64,000 bases of DNA from Austropuccinia psidii (Eukaryota > Basidiomycota > Pucciniomycetes > Pucciniales > Sphaerophragmiaceae), in assembly GCA_023105745.1 (NCBI GenBank), contig JALGQZ010000007.1:50325569-50389568 (forward strand). The letters are read 5' to 3'. The stretch's first letter is position 1. Each line of letters opens with the position of its first letter. This document shows positions 22,331 to 34,659 of the stretch, one piece after another. A program made the position numbers and the translations under genes. The notes under the pieces were generated by a model. That model did not search any database. It saw only the letters and a list, made by a program, of their open reading frames with translations, and was not told where the DNA came from.

Positions 22331-23461
22331 AGGTCTCTTGAATCATTTTTCAATTGGGTGCTTTCCACCACAATGAGTACATAGCCCTGCTTTGATTCTT
22401 CTCTCCTTTTCAGAACCAATTAATTTTTGTCCTTATTAATCAGAACAGAATGTGGCTTGTCCTTTGAAACTTGAAACTGCTTGCCCTTCTTGTTCTTCTT
22501 ATGGTGAGGCCTTTTTGAAGATGAGTATTGAGGAGGCCTTGAAGAATTGGATCCAGTAACAGGAGTCCTCTTTTCTCAATGACTACCCTTCTCTTCCTGT
22601 CTCTCATGGTATCTGGTATCTAATTCCAGGGTAATGTCCATGAGTGTTCTAGAAGAGTATCAAAATTACCAGGGTAGGAAGCCAACTGGTCCAAAAGTCT
22701 TGATGCCAATCCTCTTCTATAGACATGGATATAAGCCCTTTCTCCCCAATCTCCAATTCTTGACATTAAACTTCTAAAATCAGCAATGTACAAGGATACA
22801 TTACCACTTTCCTTCATCCTCAAATTGTTAAACTCCTGTTCAGATTTTCCAACTTCATTGTGATCACCAAACAGAGTGAATAATTCAGTTTCAAATAACT
22901 GCCAATTATTGAGGAGGTAGGAAGGATATTCATTGGAAATGTTTGAAAGGTAGGGTTCAATCCATTTGCCAGCGCTAACAGTGAGAACAGAAGTTGATTA
23001 CAGAGCTTTTTCCTGTAAGAGAAGAAATTTGCCAGGTAATTATGGAAAATCAACTGACAGGATTGGATAAATCCTCTCAATTTATGGGCTTGAGTACCAT
23101 CAAAAGGATCAGGTGCTTTCATTGATAGAGTCTTGAATTCAGGGGCTTTGTAATTGTCCCTGGGGGATTCTGTGTGAAAAAGTTGTCCCATAATAGTAGC
23201 CATTTGCTCCATGATCTTGAGGAAACTTGGATCAGATTGAGAGACAAGATATTTATTAGTAGGGGCTAGATTAGAACCCTGGGGTACCTCTGGAGCATTT
23301 GCCAAAGCATCTGCCACTTTAGTTTCCCCAGAATCTTCCTCTTCCACAGACTCCTCCCCCTCTTCATCTTCAACTTCTCCTAGTCTTGCTTTTGCACCTT
23401 CAGACATGCCAGGATAACCACCCAACAGGCCAGAAAAAGATCTTGATATTCTTGATTTCAT
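22331..23461 (-). pseudogene. E4 Gag (capsid and zinc knuckle)
   Basis: The frame 22820-23461 starts with a Gly/Ser region and an acidic stretch (GEVEDEEGEESVEEEDSGE). It then gives the capsid start KAPDPFDGTQAHKLRGFIQS and LIFHNYLANFFSYRKK. A second frame (22620-22823) continues with MRMKESGNVSLYIADFRSLM and LASRLLDQLASYPGN. A zinc knuckle start CTHCGGKHP is readable near 22350-22380. This is the classical Gypsy retrotrans_gag type, unlike the longer coiled-coil Gag of E2, E6 and E7. It is frameshifted and non-functional. Confidence 0.8.
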
Positions 23462-24167
23462 TCCCCCTCTTCTGGAGGGTGGTCCTCTGTCAAATTTGCG
23501 CTCAGTTGATGAACTGATGGTGTGTGGTCAAGAGGAACCCTTGCTGTAGGAGTATGAACAGCTGGATTTTTTTGAGATCCAGTATTCTTGGCTTGAGGGC
23601 TATTCTGAACTGGCAGTATTGAGAAACTAAAAATAAAAAATTGATTATACTTGAGAATAAGGAATCAAAGCTTGACCAAATCAATATTCAATAAAATCTT
23701 GATGATCCTGAGGAATCAATCAACAGTATTGAGGTGAAATCAAATGCAATCAATTCAGTCAATATCAGCAGTCAATCAAATCTCAATAAATCTTGAAGAA
23801 ATGAACAATCAATCAATAAGTTAATGTCTTCAATATCAAATCAAATCTTGAGGAATCAATCAGTCAAATCAATATCTTCAGGAGTCAAATCAATCAATAA
23901 TAAAAATCAATTCTTGAAGATCAATAAGTTATCTTGAGGATCCGATATCAGTCAATCAATCCAAATCAAAACCAAAACCCTGAATTTCTGAATCAATAAC
24001 CCAATTAATCCCAACTAATCAATTAACCCATCAATAAAAAAATACTTATAAGACCTGAATAAGCAAACCAAAGAGAAATTTGATTGAGATAGAATTGAGA
24101 ATGGAACTAGATGGTCAGAAATTATTAATAAATGAAAGAATAAATTTTCATATGGATATAATGAATG
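23462..24167 (-). other. E4 leader with degenerate short repeats
   Basis: No gene is visible. From about 23700 to 24010 the sequence is a degenerate run of AATCAATCAA and CTTGAGGAATCA-like units. The leader continues at 33790 after E5. Confidence 0.55.
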
Positions 24168-25585
24168 TGTCAGCCTGTGACTTGAAACCATAGCACAAGC
24201 ATGACAGCCAAAATAGCATGAATCAATGGTATACCCAAGATACCACCAAGACATGGATCTGAGCCAAATTAACCCAAAATATATCAATCAAAAGAGGAAA
24301 CTCACCTCTTTTCTGAAAATGTAAGTCTCATCACCATAGGACAAAGAATAAAAAAGTTGTTGCTGAGCATAAACCTTAATTTTCACCTCTCATCTGAAAT
24401 CCAGAAGGAAAGGCTTAACCCCATCAAATGGGTATTCAAAATAAATCTCTAAGTCAGTGCTATCAAATGGTACCACCCAAGCTGAGCTAGCACCAATATT
24501 ACTGAAGCTATGGTCAAATTCAGGCCAAATAAGGTTGAAAAAACATTCACCTCTCATCTAACTTCTACAGCTTTAGTATGAGATACCTAAAGTGGGGTCT
24601 TTTTGGAGAGAGAACAGTCAGGGCTATCTGATGGTGTCATCCACTTCCTCATATCTCAACTAGAACAAAGGTTGTGAGGCAAACAAGCCCAATACAGCTT
24701 TTGCCTAAAACAGGCCTATGTACAAAGAATCTTGTACATGGGATAACTTTGCCATATTTAATGATAGCCATATCAAATAAAGAGCCATTGTGTAGAGCAC
24801 ATACAGGGCTACACATTGAACCATTTTTAGTTTGATATCTCAAGAACTGACAAAGGTATAGCTGTTTTAAGGTTAAAATATCACATTTTGGCCAATACAG
24901 CCTTGCCATGGGATAATATCCCATAAACATGAATATGAGGTGTCAAACAGACAAAGAAGCTTGTTTTTACTTAAATATCTCATATGAAAGTCAATACTAG
25001 GGTCCCATACAGTTTCTGTACAGAATTCTACATGTCATACACATCAGAATCAGGCTGTGTGGTCCCAGATGAAAGTTTTCGCCCTGTATTGGTGAAAACT
25101 GCCCAGATATGGTTTCAAAAACAAATCTGAGCCCAATACAGGCTATACAGGCCATTTGTAAGCCACAAGCCTCTCCTATAGAGTGAAAAATCTTCACTTC
25201 CTCTATGTGGAAAGGTCTAGCAGCCTTTCCACCCCATTTCAGGATAAAAGGGGGGATTTTCACAGCCAGAAAAGCTTTCCTCATCCTCTTCTTGAATTCC
25301 TACTTAGTACAACTGTCAAAAACAGTTATACTCTTGGAAAATAAACAGGTATAGTTATAATTTTTATTGTAGTCTTTATTATTGTAACCCAACAGGTAAA
25401 GCTGCACCCAGGGCTTTCAAAAGCACTCGCCACCACTATATTTTTATATAGTAAAGCCCTTTTATTTTAAATTAAACCATTTATAAACCCTTATAATCTT
25501 TCATAACCATTTTTTACTGTGTCACAGTCATATTTAAAAGCTGTAAATAAATTTATATACCTTTTATCATAGACTCAGCCTGACA
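24168..25585 (+). repeat. E5 5' LTR
   Basis: It starts TGTCAGCCTGTGAC and ends CCTGACA. It is about 20 bp shorter than the 3' copy; a segment between two AAAGTT repeats, near 24350, is missing. The hairpin seen in the E6 LTR is mutated here. Confidence 0.93.
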
Positions 25586-25588
25586 TTT

Positions 25589-25604
25589 TGGGGGCCTGAC
25601 TGTG
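25589..25604 (+). promoter_or_regulatory. E5 primer-binding site, tRNA-Pro-like
   Basis: TGGGGGCCTGACTGTG begins three bases after the LTR. It differs at two positions from the E6 site TGGGGGCCTGGCCGTG. Confidence 0.7.
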
Positions 25605-26186
25605 CTTTTTTGAATTTTGGACCTTACAAGTAAGTTTTCTCACTTATTTATTATTTTCTGACAATTGCTCCTATATTTTTAGGTGTATTTTTCTTAATAA
25701 TATATTTATATTATATATTTTATTTATTGAATTGGTTTATGCACCATTTTATACTCAGATTATAAGAGTATTTGTCACGTGGCTGATACCCACAAGACCT
25801 TTATTTTTGGCCTGTTTTACATATAAAAACACTTAAGCCATTAATAAGTCCTGTCTTTTTGATTAAATAAGGACACCTCTGACTGTAACTCCAACAGTTG
25901 AGGCGTGGTAAAGTGTATTGTTAACTCAATTACACTTATACAGAACCACTTCATACAGATTACACTTGAAAACCACAAGTTAATCTGAGGGTTACTGGCA
26001 CACAAACAGTGTAACAGGGTACCAAAAGCTGTAATTCTGACGTGGAATTGTTAATTTAATTACACTGTCATTATACAAGGGCATATTGTAGTAATATACA
26101 AGCCCAGAGGGAAATCTTAGATGTGCAAACAGCAGTGTAAGAAGTCTTAACTGACATTAAGCCCTCTTTTTCCTGCTTTGATTCAG

Positions 26187-26486
26187 TGGAAGAAAATTAT
26201 ATCCCACTAGAAACCCAGTCACAGACCAACACACCAGTGAAACCCTTAGAGCCAGAGGGAATCAAGGGCAAAGGCAAGAGGGACAGTGAAGGACTGATTA
26301 CAGCAAAGAAGTTGACACCAATAGCCACCCAGAGGAGTAAAAAACCACAAAACTCTGCATCAATAAAAGGTAAACCAACCTTAACAACTTGTACAGGGAA
26401 GATTACTATAATTAACCCAGTTGTACCCTTTAAAGGTAAATTGCCCAAATCAGAAGACAACAAATTTGTACAAGGCACAGTCAAAG
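26187..26486 (+). CDS. E5 accessory gene, exon 1
   Basis: This 300-nt open stretch follows TTGATTCAG/TG and ends at AAAG/GTAAAT in phase 1. It reads EENYIPLETQSQTN and then a Lys/Pro/Ser-rich, probably disordered chain ending near FVQGTVK. If the conserved donor ACAA/GTAAGT at 25629/25630 is used, the junction makes ATGGAAGAA, giving a Met start. It is closely similar to E6 exon 1, but with an extra segment of about 66 nt (26374-26440). No known domain is seen. Confidence 0.5.
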
Positions 26487-26550
26487 GTAAATACCCTAAG
26501 AACATAACGTTTTTGACTGCTTGAAAACACTGATAGAGGACATAGAAGGC

Positions 26551-28850
26551 TTGTCTAGAACCAGAATACCTGGAAGAGGACACCTTGGACACAGTGGTGG
26601 ATGGCAAAACAATGAGGGAGATAATATCAACCCTGCCATTCACAATCCAATTCAACAGGAACCTCAAACCAGAGGACTGGAAGGATATGGATCAAGTTCT
26701 TCAGCTCCACTAACTCCTCAAAGATTTATTACAATGGGGCATGGACAACAAGAGAGTCAACCTAGCATCTCACTGGGAAGAACTTGGAGCAAGTTGGCAG
26801 AAGATCTGTCTCAAAGAGATAGACTTAAAAGACCTTATGGTAATCACCAAAGGTTTTAATCCTACCAGGCAGTTCAGACTCCTGGTGGCAAGGGCACAGA
26901 TGATAACGGAGAATCAAGCCACTATCCAAGCAATAGAAGAACAGCTAACCCACACAGGGCCTACTCAGATTCCTTCAGGCTCACAAGGAGCAGGCCAAAT
27001 CAGCTCTCCAATGGCTTCACACCATTCAGAAACCAACAAGTCAGTTACCAGGAGTCACCATTATTCACAATTCCAGGTGGTCTCCAGGAGAAGAAGAGGA
27101 TACAAGGGGGGAAACAAGACCTCTCTCAACCAAAGGCAGAGAGAGTCAGACCCAATGATACAGAAATTGTTGGATTTGGTGAAAGAAGTGCACAAGAGCC
27201 AGAAGCAGCTGTAAACCACTCTAGGATCAGTAGTCCCAGTAATAGAAACATTACCCCCACTCAGATTGAACATAATGCTATCTCACCTGAGAGTAACATG
27301 AACAGTGATGCACTGTGGTTACAAATGTCCCAATATTCTGAGAAAACTCAAAAGAATTTTGCATAACTTGAAGCAAGCCATGAGAGGATGAAAAGGCTCA
27401 CAGCCTCCATGCATAAAATTGTTAAAACTCTTCAAGAAGGACATGCTCAATTGAGCAAAGCCTCTGAAGAGACCAACAAAAGACTGAACCTAGTCTTTGA
27501 AGAACACCACAGCAGAAGGGACAGGGACTGTCTGGATCAAGACATAAACAAATTGTTTAATGTCTACCATAACATGAAGCCCCAACCCCAAGGCCATGTT
27601 TCTGGATAATCCATATCAACCAGATGACATCAAACCAGATGCCATGCTGATGAGTAAAGCAAGATCTCCCTCAAAATACAAGGATGGAGATGGTATGTCT
27701 TATTCAGAGAAGGAATCCTTGAAACAGCTTCCTGAGGCCTCAAGATGGCCCAAATTCTCTGGAACAGGAGAATATTATCATATGGAACTCATAGATTATA
27801 TTGATGGACTCTTCATTGATGTAGCAAGCAGACCAGATTACTGGATCACTGCTATAATAAATACAGCATTTAAAGGTCATGCTAGTATATGGTACACAGA
27901 AATGAAAGAAATCCACAGAAGAAACTGGCCATGGTGGAAGAGTCAAATCATCCAAAAGTACATTAATGGAACTTGGTCATAGCATAAGAACATGTCATTT
28001 GAAATTGACAGATAATCTGTGAACAAAGATCCATATGAATGGTGTCTTAGACAGTCTAAAGGACTTAAAGCCATTGATCCTCAGATGAACATCCAAATGT
28101 GGAATCACAAATTTCTGACACAGCTGCCAGGAGAACTAGAGCATGCAGTAAAATGCAGATGCAACCAAAACTGCACTCTAGATGACATTGCTAATACCTT
28201 ACAAGATATAAGGAAAAGAACTAATATAGGGAAACTCAGCCTATATAGAAGCAATAGCTTCAAAGAGAAACAACCTCTCAGGGTGGACTTTAAAGACAAA
28301 CCCAGAGAGAAAGTGGCAGAAGTGGAAAAGAAGAAGAATTCTTGTCACAATTGTGGTTCAACAGACCACTATGCCAGCAACTGTCCAAAGGCAAAGAAAA
28401 AACTCTATGCCATTGAGAAAGTCCCAGAGCAGGAATCCCCAACAGAAGATTCTGAATCAGACTCCATGGGTAATGCCATCAGAGAACCACCTGATGATTA
28501 ACAAGACCCAAGAGAATAATTTCTAGTGGAATACCAAGAGGAAACCCCACTAGAAGTTCCGCACATACGGTTGGAAGCAGGCATACCGCAGGATACTGCC
28601 AAAAAAAATTTGCGCAAACATACACAAGATGCACAAACATTCCTGGTTACACCAACCAAAGGGATGGCATATATACATGGAACAGCCACAGAGATGACTG
28701 TCTGTATTGACAATGCTCAACATCCATTGATCATTGATAGTGGGGCACACTGCTCCATAGTGGCCAGAGGTTATCTGGACAACCACTTCCTAAACTGGGA
28801 AAAAAAAGCTCCTGCCCACCAAGGCAAAGAACTTTAAAAGTGCATCAGGG
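26551..28850 (+). pseudogene. E5 Gag (coiled coil, capsid, zinc knuckle) and protease
   Basis: This is the same architecture as E6: disordered start, coiled coil (27388-27600), capsid from EASRWPKFSGTGEY (about 27735), zinc knuckle [14 protein letters not shown] (about 28342-28384) and protease [13 protein letters not shown] (about 28730-28760). A one-base insertion near 27603 changes frame, and another near 28805 does so again. Stops at 26857, 27364, near 27980, near 28012, 28499 and 28517 interrupt it. The start codon is TTG. Confidence 0.85.
26559..27214 (+). pseudogene. E5 accessory gene, exon 2 (overlaps gag in +1 frame)
   Basis: The acceptor GTCTAG/AACC is in phase with exon 1 across a 72-nt intron (26487-26558). 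The protein parallels E6 exon 2: TMREIISTLPFTIQFNRN, then KICLKEIDLKDLMVITKG, then a Gln/Ser/Arg-rich linker and SDPMIQKLLDLVKEVHK at the end. There is a single stop (TAA near 26710, where E6 has CAA). From 26741 the frame is fully open for 474 nt, while the gag frame in the same interval is stopped at 26857. The gag-pol ATG expected at 26551 is TTG here. Confidence 0.55.
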
Positions 28851-28853
28851 AAG

Positions 28854-30500
28854 ATGACTTCCATTGGGACAATTATCAGAGAGATAATTATACCCCATAG
28901 GAAAGGTAATATCAGACTCAACCAAGAGGATGTAGTGCTTGATGATGCCCACATCCAAGGGTTTTTACTGGGAACAGACTACCAGAGGATGTATGGTATA
29001 GATATTTACAACAGTAAAAATAGGCATATTACCATTGGTACTAACAAGGAAAACAAATTTTCACTTGATATATACCAGATATCTTCCCAGGAGCCACTAG
29101 AAGAAATACTGAAGGAATTCAAAGAGGGCCAGTTTAGCACTACCCTCACCAGTAAACAAAAACTGAGTTTACTGAAGATGCTGAGGAAGAACAGACCAGC
29201 ATTTGCCATTTGTGAAGAACCTTTAGGAAAGATCAAAAACCATGATATAGAATTATATGTGGATGTGGAAAGGCCTTATCCACCCATGCTCAGGAGACCT
29301 CCTTACCCAGCAAGTCTGGAAACCAGGAAAGAAATGGAAAAACATATCAATGAACTCCTGGACCTAGATGTCATCAGAAATATTGGACATAATGAAATAG
29401 TGGAAAAAACCACTCCTGTCCTAATCACCTGGAATTATGGCAATTCTAGACTGTGTGGAGACTTCAGAGCTCTGAATAACTACACAAAAGCAGACAGGTA
29501 CCCTATACCCAGGATACCTCATGCCTTGGATAAATTGGCAAAAGCCAAATACATAACCAAAATGGATTTTATGATCATGAAAGGCTTACACCAAAATGGA
29601 GTTAAACCAAACTCCATGAAATTACTCAGAATAATATGCCATATGGGCATATATGAGTACACCAGGATGCCATTTGGCATCAAAAATGCACCAGCCCACT
29701 TCCAAAGGATGATGGACACAATATTTCAAGAAGAAATATTGGAAGGCTGGATTGTGGTATATATTTATGACATCATTATATACTCAGAGACATGGTAAGA
29801 CCATGTACAAGACATAGAAATAGTGCTAAGTAAATATAAACCCATGAATTTGAAAATTTCACTGAAAAGGGGTAATTTTGGCCAATAACATCTACTAGAT
29901 CTAGGACATAAAGTCTCAGGTATTAGTATGGCAATTGACCAGAATAAAGTAGAAGAAGTACTTCAAAATCCAGTGCCAAAGAGCATCAAATAGATGCAAT
30001 CTTTCCTTGGGTTTGCTAGCTACTATAGAAACCACATCAAGAATCTTGCCCACACAACTAGTAGCTTATAGAAGCTATGTTCAAAATATTTAGTTTTTGA
30101 AATTACTAAGGAAAGAAGGGATGCATATGAGAGGATCAAACATGAACTCACTAATGCACCTGTTCTCATCTTTCCTGACTTTGAACTACCATTCAAGTTA
30201 TACATAGATGCAGCATGTAGCCAAGGCTTAGGAGCAGCCCTTCACCAAAGACAACTTGTGGATGGTGAACCAAGAGAGGGAGTAATATGCTACATCTCTA
30301 GGCAGCTGAAAGATTCAGAAGCCAGGTATGGGGCCACCCAGACTGAATGTCTATGCTTAGTCTGGGCTCTGGAAAAACTCCATTATTATCTGGAGGGTGC
30401 AGTATTTGAAGCTTACACAGACTGCACAGCCTTGAAGTCTTTACTAAACATAAAGACTACAAATAGACACATGCTGAGATGGCAAATAGCCATCCAGTAG
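28854..30500 (+). pseudogene. E5 reverse transcriptase and RNase H
   Basis: RT starts with [16 protein letters not shown] and continues to [10 protein letters not shown]. The catalytic motif reads YIYDI instead of YIDDI. A stop at 29796 is followed by a stretch (29799-30257) with several further stops, for example near 29886, 29990 and 30067. RNase H resumes at 30258 with [20 protein letters not shown] and ends at TAG 30498-30500. E6 has the same TAG at the homologous codon. Confidence 0.88.
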
Positions 30501-32327
30501 TATAGAGGGAATATGACCATCATATACAAGGAAGGTAAAAGCCATACCAATGCAGATGGCCTTAGAAGATGGCCACTGGATAATGTCAAGAGCAATCCAC
30601 CTTATGACCCTGAAGTTTCAGCCAAGATCCCTATTCATTTCATTGAATTAGATAGGAGGAAGAACTTCAGATTTTCTGAATGGGCACCAGGAAGTGGTAC
30701 CCTTGACAGTGGAGAAACTGATTCAGAAGAAACAGAAGCTCGCATACTGGGAATAAGTTCCTCAGAACTTCACAATGAGTTTTTTAGTGCAGTACTGAAG
30801 TCTTATGCCAAGCATAAACAATTTGGCATATTACTGCAACTCCTTCAGCAAAAGTACAGGAGTCCAGAACTGGAATCCCAGCTGGAAGAACCCTGGTTGA
30901 GGGTCTATAAGGATAACAAGTTCTTCCTTATAGATGGCCTGCTCTACCACAGAGAAATGCACACAAGTGCACTCACAGTGGTAGACAGAGAACACATCCC
31001 TCTTATCCTGCAGGAATGCCATGACTTCCCCTGTATGGGACACATGAGTGAGGACAGGACCAAAGAGAGGGTAACAAGCACAGCTTGGTGGCCCAAGTGA
31101 GAACAAGAGTTGATTGAATACATCAACACTTGTGAAAGATGCCAAAAGGCAAATAGGAAACATTGGAAGAAGTATGGGTTACTTCAACATATAGAGGAAC
31201 CCATACACCCATGGGAAACCATCAATATGGACTGGGTCACAGGACTTGTCCCAGGGGGAAAAGAAAACTACAATGCCTGCTCAATAATAGTTCATAGGTT
31301 CAGCAAGAGTATGAGGTGTCTACCATGCCATAAAGAGGACACAGCCATGGATACTGCTCTGTTATTCTGGAATAACATTGTATCTACCTGCGGAGTCCCT
31401 AATATCATCATTAGTGATAGGGATTTTGGACCAACTTGTATCACATGCTTGCCGCCAAGCTTGCATTTTCCACAGCTTGCCATCCACAAACAGATGGCCT
31501 AGCTGAAAGGATGATCCATACAATGGAGGACATCCTTAGAAGGTTCTGTGCCTATGGCATGGAATCAAAGGACCATGAGGGATAAACCCATGACTGGGTT
31601 ACCCTTCTACCAGCTGTCCAACTGGCTTATAATACAATTCAGAATTCTACCACAGGAAAAACACCTGCACTGGTAGAGAAAGGGTGGAATTCCCTGTTGC
31701 CTGTGGATCACTTGAAGAAGAATCTTCTTACCATCCACCCCACAGCCAAAGACTTCCATGATATGTGGAAGAGGGCTTGTGACACAGCTGCCAAATGCAT
31801 AGCTGAGGCAAAAGAGTACAATAAGGAGAGGTGGGAAAAATCACATATGGAACCTGACTTCAAAGAAGGAGACTACGTGCTAGTGTCCACACTAAACTTT
31901 AATAATCTCAAAGGACCTGAGAAAATGAGAGACTCCTTTTTAGGGCCCTTCACTATCATTAAGTTTATAGGAAAGAATGCAGTGGAAGTCAAACTCACAG
32001 AGGAATTTTCCAGGAAACACCCAGTCTTTCCATTGAATTTGGTCAAGCCATACTTCCAGACAGAGGAGGAGAAATTCCCCTCCAGGAAGAACAAGCCCCA
32101 AACCACCAGAGATAGTGGAAGTGGAGGACTCCCCTGGACCTGTGAGGAAAATCATCAGGGCCAGGAAGATCAGACTTAATGGGAAGGATCAAAGACAATA
32201 CTTAGTCAGATTCAAGAACCAAACAGCTGATAAAGACAAATGGTTGGCAGAAGATGCCATACCAGATCAGATCCTTCATTTAAGGAGATTCAGAGCTTCT
32301 AGGAGGACTGAAAATTCTCATCAATGA
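30501..32327 (+). pseudogene. E5 integrase and chromodomain-like tail
   Basis: The frame shows the HHCC domain ([18 protein letters not shown]), then Asp in NMDWVTG. The stop TGA at 31098 replaces Trp. A 19-bp deletion near 31410 removes the segment after ISDRD and shifts the frame. The rest is spread over 31697-32179 and 32115-32327, ending with [21 protein letters not shown], a chromodomain-like terminus. It cannot yield a working enzyme. Confidence 0.85.
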
Positions 32328-32351
32328 TGAGCCTTTCTTAGAGGGAGGGTA

Positions 32352-33789
32352 TGTCAGCCTGTGACTCAAAACCAGAGCACAAGCATTACAGCCAAGAAAC
32401 CATAAATCAATGGTTTAGCCAAGATACCACCAAACCATGGATCTTAGCCAAATTAGTTCAAAATGTATCAAACAGAAGAGTAAACTCACCTCTTTCTGAA
32501 AATTTAAGTCCCATCACCATGGGACAAAGAATAACAAAGTTATTCCTGCTCAAAGTTGTTGCTGAGCATAAACCTTAATTTTCACCTCTCATCTGAAATC
32601 CAGAAGGAAACGCTTAACCCCATCAAATGGGTATTCAAAATGAATCTCTAAGTCAGTGCTATCAAATGGTACCACCCAAGCTGAGCTAGCACCAATATTA
32701 CTGAGGTTATGGTCAAATTCAGGCCAAATAAGGTTGAGAAAAACATTCACCTCTCATCTAGCTTCTACAGTTTTAGTGTGAGATACCCAAAGTGTGGTTT
32801 TTTTGGAAAGATCACAATCAGGGCTATCTGATGGTGTCATCAACTTCCTCATATCTCAACTAAAACAAAGTTTATGAGGCAAACAAGACCAATACAGCTT
32901 TTGCCTCAAACACGCCTATGTACAAAAAATCTTGTACATGGGTGAACCTTGCCACATTTAATGATAGCCATATCACATAAGGTACCATTGTGTAGAACAC
33001 ATTCAGGGCTACACACCAAACTAACTTTGAGGTTGATATCTTGAGAATTGACAAAGTTATGGCTGTTTTAAGGTTAAAATCTCACATTTTTGCTAATTCA
33101 GCCTTACCATGGGATAATATCCCATAACCATGAATATGACGTGTCAAAAAGACAAAGAAGCTTGTTTTGACTTCAATACCTCATATTTCAGTCAATACTG
33201 GGGTCCCATACAGTTTCTGTACAGCATTCTATGTGTCATACACATCAAAATCAGGCTGTGTGGTCCCCAGATGAAATTTTTCACCCTCTATTGGTGAAAA
33301 CTGCCCAGATGGGGTTTCAAAGCCACATCTTAGCCCAATACAGGCTATACAGGACATTTTTAAACCATAAGCCTGTCCTAGAGAGTGAAAAATCTTCACT
33401 TCCTCTACATGGAAGGTCTAGCAGCCTTTCCACCCCATTTCAGGATAAAAAGGGGGCTTTTCACAGCCAGAAAAGCTTTCCTCATCCTGCTCTTGAATTC
33501 CTACATAGTACAATTGTCAAATACAGTTATACTGTTGGAAAATAAACAGGTATGATTATAACTTTAATTATTTTAGTCTTTATTATTGTAACCCAAGAGG
33601 TAAAGCTGCACCCAGGGCTTTCAACAGCACTCACCACCACTATATTCTTATATAGTAAAGCCCTTTTATTTTAAATCAAACCATTTATAAACCCTTATAA
33701 TCTTTCATAACCATTTTTTACCGTGTCACAGTCATAGTTAAAAGCTGTAAATACATTTATATACCTTTTATCATAGATTCAGCCTGACA
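32352..33789 (+). repeat. E5 3' LTR (1438 bp), preceded by polypurine tract 32340-32351
   Basis: It starts TGTCAGCCTGTGACTC and ends GCCTGACA, followed by GAATG. AGAGGGAGGGTA directly precedes it and is the polypurine tract. Confidence 0.95.
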
Positions 33790-33927
33790 GAATGAGAGGA
33801 AAATTGATTAGAGAAAAAACCATAATCATAAGAATCATAAAGTCATAAAGATGTAATAATTGATGAATGAGAGAAATTAACTTAAATGAATGAAAAGAAA
33901 GAATCAAATATGAGTTAATTAATTTAA

Positions 33928-34659
33928 TGTCACAGGGGACCTTCTAAGTGAAGAGGGCGTGGCACTCAGTAAACTGGGACTCACTGCAGAGGGCTCAAAG
34001 AATAAGATAGGCCAAAAAAGGTAAGGGTGTAATGCAAGTAATATTGCTGATAAAGACAAATATAAGAAAAGAAGAAACAAGAATACAAATAATAGATAGA
34101 AGATCCAACCGCAAACAAGTCCAAGTCCACTGTTTCAACCTGTCAGAAGGGAAGAGGAGGGTTAATTAGAATATGGCCATCCAACTCATACTGTACAGGC
34201 AAAGACTAACTTAAAATCAAATAACTATAATACCCAAAAGAAGGATAAGAATAATTATAAAATAATAAATATACCAAATTAATTAAATGGGGACAAGTCC
34301 CCAGGGGGGGAAAGAGGGGCTGGTATATGTGAGAATCACCAGCCCTTATCCGGAAAGAGAATTTTCATGAGAAGATTTGATTATTGATTTGAGTCTGGAC
34401 AATACAGGTCCTGAAAAGCTGTACAGGATTGGTGGTATTGAGTGATCATACAGTTTGGGAATGGTGTATCCAAGCTGTATTGGGTAATTCCATCCTGTAA
34501 CAAGGCTGACAGGCTGTATTTAGGAACCAGACTGCCTGCATGTTTCAGAAAAGAATATTGCTGAAACTGAATGCTGATGCACACAGTGGACTTGCTGGTT
34601 TGAGGTGTTTGAGTGGGTGTAAGTATGAATACCCTTACCCCTGATTAGTGTTTGTTACA
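33928..34659 (-). repeat. E4 5' LTR (732 bp)
   Basis: In element sense it starts TGTAACAAAC and ends CCCCTGTGACA. It shares the CCAGG-rich segment and TTAATTAATTTGG region with the E1 and E3 LTRs, but it is about half the E1 length. The flank at 34660 begins ATATC; its partner lies outside the window. Confidence 0.7.

Larger units (their letters stand above)
24168..33789 (+). mobile_element. E5: full-length but decayed Gypsy element, 9622 bp
   Basis: It is bounded by LTRs 24168-25585 (1418 bp) and 32352-33789 (1438 bp) and by the duplication GAATG (24163-24167 and 33790-33794). It belongs to the same family as E6. By eye the LTRs differ by roughly 5-8 %, so it is older than E6. Its gag-pol is broken by at least nine stops and several frameshifts (near 27603, 28805, 31410 and 32100). 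The RT catalytic motif is Tyr-Ile-Tyr-Asp near 29765. It interrupts the leader of E4. Confidence 0.95.
20856..34659 (-). mobile_element. E4: degraded Gypsy element, minus strand, cut by E3 and by E5
   Basis: E4 occupies 20856-24167 and 33790-34659; E5 lies between. From right to left: 5' LTR (33928-34659), leader (33790-33927 and part of 23462-24167), gag (about 22330-23461), protease and RT, truncated at 20856. GAATG flanks E5 on both sides and joins the two leader halves. RNase H, integrase and 3' LTR of E4 should be left of the window, beyond E3. The lost open frames make it one of the oldest layers. Confidence 0.8.

Noticed and set aside
26186..26188. GTG as a real start codon for the E5/E6 exon 1
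   Set aside because: It overlaps a strong splice acceptor (TTCAG/TG) in all copies; an ATG made by splicing is more plausible in a fungus.
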